This document shows positions 61,218 to 62,845 of a stretch of DNA of 62,845 nt, in pieces. The notes beneath the pieces are model-generated. The model saw only the letters and a program-made list of their open reading frames with translations, did no database searches and had not been told where the DNA came from. A program made the position numbers and the translations under genes. The DNA comes from Bacillus sp. BA3 (lineage in GTDB: Bacteria; Bacillota; Bacilli; Bacillales; DSM-1321), in NCBI GenBank assembly GCA_002835675.1, contig PIZR01000014.1:1-62845 (forward strand), written 5' to 3'. Within the stretch, counting starts at the first letter, position 1. Each line of letters starts with the position of its first letter.

Positions 61218-61267
61218 TAAAAACTGCGTACTAAAGGTTCAAGGAGACCATTAGTACGCAGTTTTTT
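61218..61267. terminator. bidirectional terminator between kbaA and pdaB
   Basis: AAAAACTGCGTACTAA (61219-61234) pairs with TTAGTACGCAGTTTTT (61251-61266). The long A and T ends make it usable in both directions. Confidence 0.9.
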
Positions 61268-61270
61268 CAG

Positions 61271-62023
61271 TTAGCGAATTTCCTCACTGCTTGCTGATGA
61301 ATTGGAAATCATCTCTGAAACGTTAACGAAGTTTAAATTTTTTGTTCGAAGTTCACTTATTAACTCCGGTAAAGCCTTATTCGTTTGTTTTGCTGAGTCT
61401 GAAGCATGTAATAAGATGATATCACCCTTTTGGGCCTTGGTGATGTTCTGTACGATCCGGTCCACACCCGGATTGGTCCAATCTTTTGAATCGATGCTCC
61501 AATGGACAACGGTGTATCCGAATTTCTCGCTGATCTTTAAAAGGCGTTTATCAAAGTGTCCGGTGGGAGCGCGTAAAAGTTCTATATTCTTTATATTAAG
61601 TTTTTTAAATGCTTCCTGGGCTTTAGAAATATCCCGGATGATTTCCTGATCTTCCATTTCGGAATAATCCTTATAATCGTAACCGAGGATGCCGATTTCA
61701 TATCCTTCTTTCACAATTTCCGCTACTATGTCAGGATGACGTTCAGCCCAGGATCCCGAGAGGAAAAATGTGGCGGATTTAATCTCTTCCCTTTTTAATG
61801 TTTCTATTATCGGAGCGGCTTTCTCGTCACCCCAGCCGATATTGAACGTGATCGCAACATTCTTTTCCCCTTTATAAACAGCTTTCGGCCCATCATCTGT
61901 AGAAAAAACGGGAGCATGAAGAATGTTTTGTACAAAAAGGAACCAAGCGGTAAAAAGTGCCGTAAGTAATATTAACGAATAATATTTGATCTTCTTGGCT
62001 TGAAGCACCATGAAAAATTTCAT
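61271..62023 (-). CDS. pdaB: PdaB, polysaccharide deacetylase-like spore protein
   Basis: PdaB (250 aa) is needed to maintain spores after their formation in B. subtilis. It has an N-terminal signal anchor (residues 14-35) and a NodB/CE4 fold starting at VAITFNIGWGDEKAAP near 54. In true CE4 enzymes this segment is TFDDG; here the metal-binding second Asp is not preserved (NIGWGD), matching B. subtilis PdaB (DISWGD), so catalysis is doubtful. The conserved LRAPTGHFD and HWSIDSKDW are present. AAGGGGATGG precedes the start. Confidence 0.93.
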   Translation of the reverse strand: MKFFMVLQAKKIKYYSLILLTALFTAWFLFVQNILHAPVFSTDDGPKAVYKGEKNVAITFNIGWGDEKAAPIIETLKREEIKSATFFLSGSWAERHPDIVAEIVKEGYEIGILGYDYKDYSEMEDQEIIRDISKAQEAFKKLNIKNIELLRAPTGHFDKRLLKISEKFGYTVVHWSIDSKDWTNPGVDRIVQNITKAQKGDIILLHASDSAKQTNKALPELISELRTKNLNFVNVSEMISNSSASSEEIR

Positions 62024-62155
62024 TAATCCATCCCCTTGTCCAAAGTACTCTTGTCTTCAAATTTATGCGAGAGGATTATTGTTATGCAAAAAAGTCAGTT
62101 GAAAATTCATAAAAATGCTGGCAATGGGGAATGCTGTCTGATGGAGGTGTGAACC

Positions 62156-62392
62156 ATGCTCGGTTTATTGATTAATGACAAGGAAAAGATGGAATTGGAG
62201 TACCTTTTAAAAAGAGAGATGGATGAAATACTATTCGATCTGCAGGATGACAGAATCGATCACTTGGTCAAAAGGGCTATAAACGAGAAATATAACATCC
62301 TTTTCAGACTGTTTAAAAGGGTGAGCACCGAGGAGGAATGCCTAATCTATATGAGGGGAAAAAAGAATTTGTCCAAGTGGAATCAGTCATGA
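62156..62392 (+). CDS. small protein of unknown function
   Basis: A 78-aa ORF with a good TGGAGGTG site 7 nt before its ATG. The sequence is charged and helical (LINDKEKMELEYLLKREMDE near residue 5), with no cysteine pair, signal or membrane segment. I recall similar short proteins next to rRNA operons in Bacillaceae but cannot name a family. The good ribosome binding site and codon use argue that it is real. Confidence 0.75.
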   Translation: MLGLLINDKEKMELEYLLKREMDEILFDLQDDRIDHLVKRAINEKYNILFRLFKRVSTEEECLIYMRGKKNLSKWNQS

Positions 62393-62424
62393 GATTCAAA
62401 AGTGAATTATATTCAAAAAATCTA

Positions 62425-62453
62425 TTGACTATTGATTTATACGCTGGTATATT
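62425..62453 (+). promoter_or_regulatory. rrn promoter P1
   Basis: TTGACT (62425-62430), 17 bp, TATATT (62448-62453). It is the upstream of two tandem rrn promoters. Confidence 0.8.
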
Positions 62454-62516
62454 ATAAAAGTTGCTGCAACGTAAAAGCTTTTGAAAAAGAACGAAAAAAC
62501 TTTTTTAAAAAAGTTG

Positions 62517-62545
62517 TTGACGAAGTAGTAATAAGATGTTAAGAT
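62517..62545 (+). promoter_or_regulatory. rrn promoter P2
   Basis: TTGACG (62517-62522), 17 bp, TAAGAT (62540-62545), with an A/T-rich upstream stretch resembling an UP element (62490-62513). Confidence 0.85.
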
Positions 62546-62577
62546 ATTAAAGTCGCTAAGAGATGCGGCGAACAAAT

Positions 62578-62590
62578 TGCTCTTTGAAAA
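62578..62590 (+). promoter_or_regulatory. boxA-like antitermination site of the rrn leader
   Basis: TGCTCTTTGAAAA is the conserved boxA of Bacillus rrn leaders, used by the NusA/NusB/S10/NusG antitermination complex. Confidence 0.75.
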
Positions 62591-62667
62591 CTGAACAAAA
62601 CAAAGCGCCAACGTTAAATTTTAAGTGAGCACACACTATCAAAAAAGCAAATGAGCAAGTCAAACAT

Positions 62668-62845
62668 TTCTTCGGAGAGTTTGATCCTGGCTCAGGACGA
62701 ACGCTGGCGGCGTGCCTAATACATGCAAGTCGAGCGAATCGATGGGAGCTTGCTCCCTGAGATTAGCGGCGGACGGGTGAGTAACACGTGGGCAACCTGC
62801 CTATAAGACTGGGATAACTTCGGGAAACCGGAGCTAATACCGGAT
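62668..62845 (+). rRNA. rrs: 16S ribosomal RNA, 5' end (partial)
   Basis: The gene starts with CGGAGAGTTTGATCCTGGCT near 62673 and continues through the 27F site, the GGCGGCGTGCCTAATACATG block, the V1 loop (CGATGGGAGCTTGCTCCC), and CGGCGGACGGGTGAGTAACA. The mature 5' end is estimated at 62668 and the gene runs out of the window. The V1 sequence is the Peribacillus/B. simplex type as far as I recall. Confidence 0.97.

Overview
The window is chromosomal DNA from a Gram-positive, endospore-forming member of the Bacillaceae. The start of 16S rRNA at the right end, the B. subtilis-like proteins and the gene order point to the Peribacillus (Bacillus simplex) neighbourhood; that placement is an inference from sequence feel, not a search. 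Evidence for an endosporulator is direct: sigH, cwlD, gerD, kbaA and pdaB are all present. The window lies between two rRNA operons. It opens in the 3' end of a 23S gene plus 5S, and closes in the 5' end of a 16S gene driven by two tandem promoters.

Layout. (1) 1-323: 23S 3' end, 5S, terminator. (2) 565-5367: CtsR-controlled heat-shock operon ctsR-mcsA-mcsB-clpC. (3) 5510-10504: radA-disA (DNA repair, c-di-AMP synthesis), yacL (PIN/TRAM), ispD-ispF (MEP isoprenoid pathway). (4) 10595-16158: gltX, then a Cys T-box and cysE-cysS-mrnC-rlmB-rae1. (5) 16163-18241: sigH, rpmGB, secE, nusG. (6) 18254-29191: rplK-rplA, rplJ-rplL behind an L10-type leader, an RsmC-like methyltransferase, rpoB, rpoC. 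(7) 29409-34280: rplGB-rpsL-rpsG-fusA-tuf, closed by a strong terminator. (8) 34398-49174: the S10-spc-alpha ribosomal protein cluster from rpsJ to rplQ with secY, adk, infA and rpoA. (9) 49175-53877: ecfA1-ecfA2-ecfT energy-coupling module, truA, L13 leader, rplM, rpsI. (10) 53905-57331: an accessory island with a DHA2-type efflux pump, a divergent TetR-type regulator, an ECF S-component and a structured GC-rich stretch. (11) 57332-62392: ybaK, cwlD, salA, gerD, kbaA, pdaB and a small conserved-looking ORF. (12) 62425 to the end: rrn promoters and 16S.

The genes mostly supply translation and transcription: about forty ribosomal proteins, three RNA polymerase subunits, EF-G, EF-Tu, IF-1, NusG, rRNA/tRNA modification and processing enzymes, and two aminoacyl-tRNA synthetases. 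Added to these are protein export (SecE, SecY), protein quality control (McsAB-ClpC) and sporulation or germination functions.

The core is highly conserved, and I do not see a clear undescribed multi-gene system. The departures from the expected pattern are: an exact 24-bp tandem duplication in the 23S gene; a decayed methionine aminopeptidase gene (map) between adk and infA, with an unrelated, possibly transposase-derived, fragment upstream and no KOW-domain gene after it; a perfect 15-bp hairpin inside the coding sequence of the double-strand RNase gene mrnC; structured, partly terminator-like leaders before ecfA1 and around 57040-57110; and a long stem between rpoC and rplGB.
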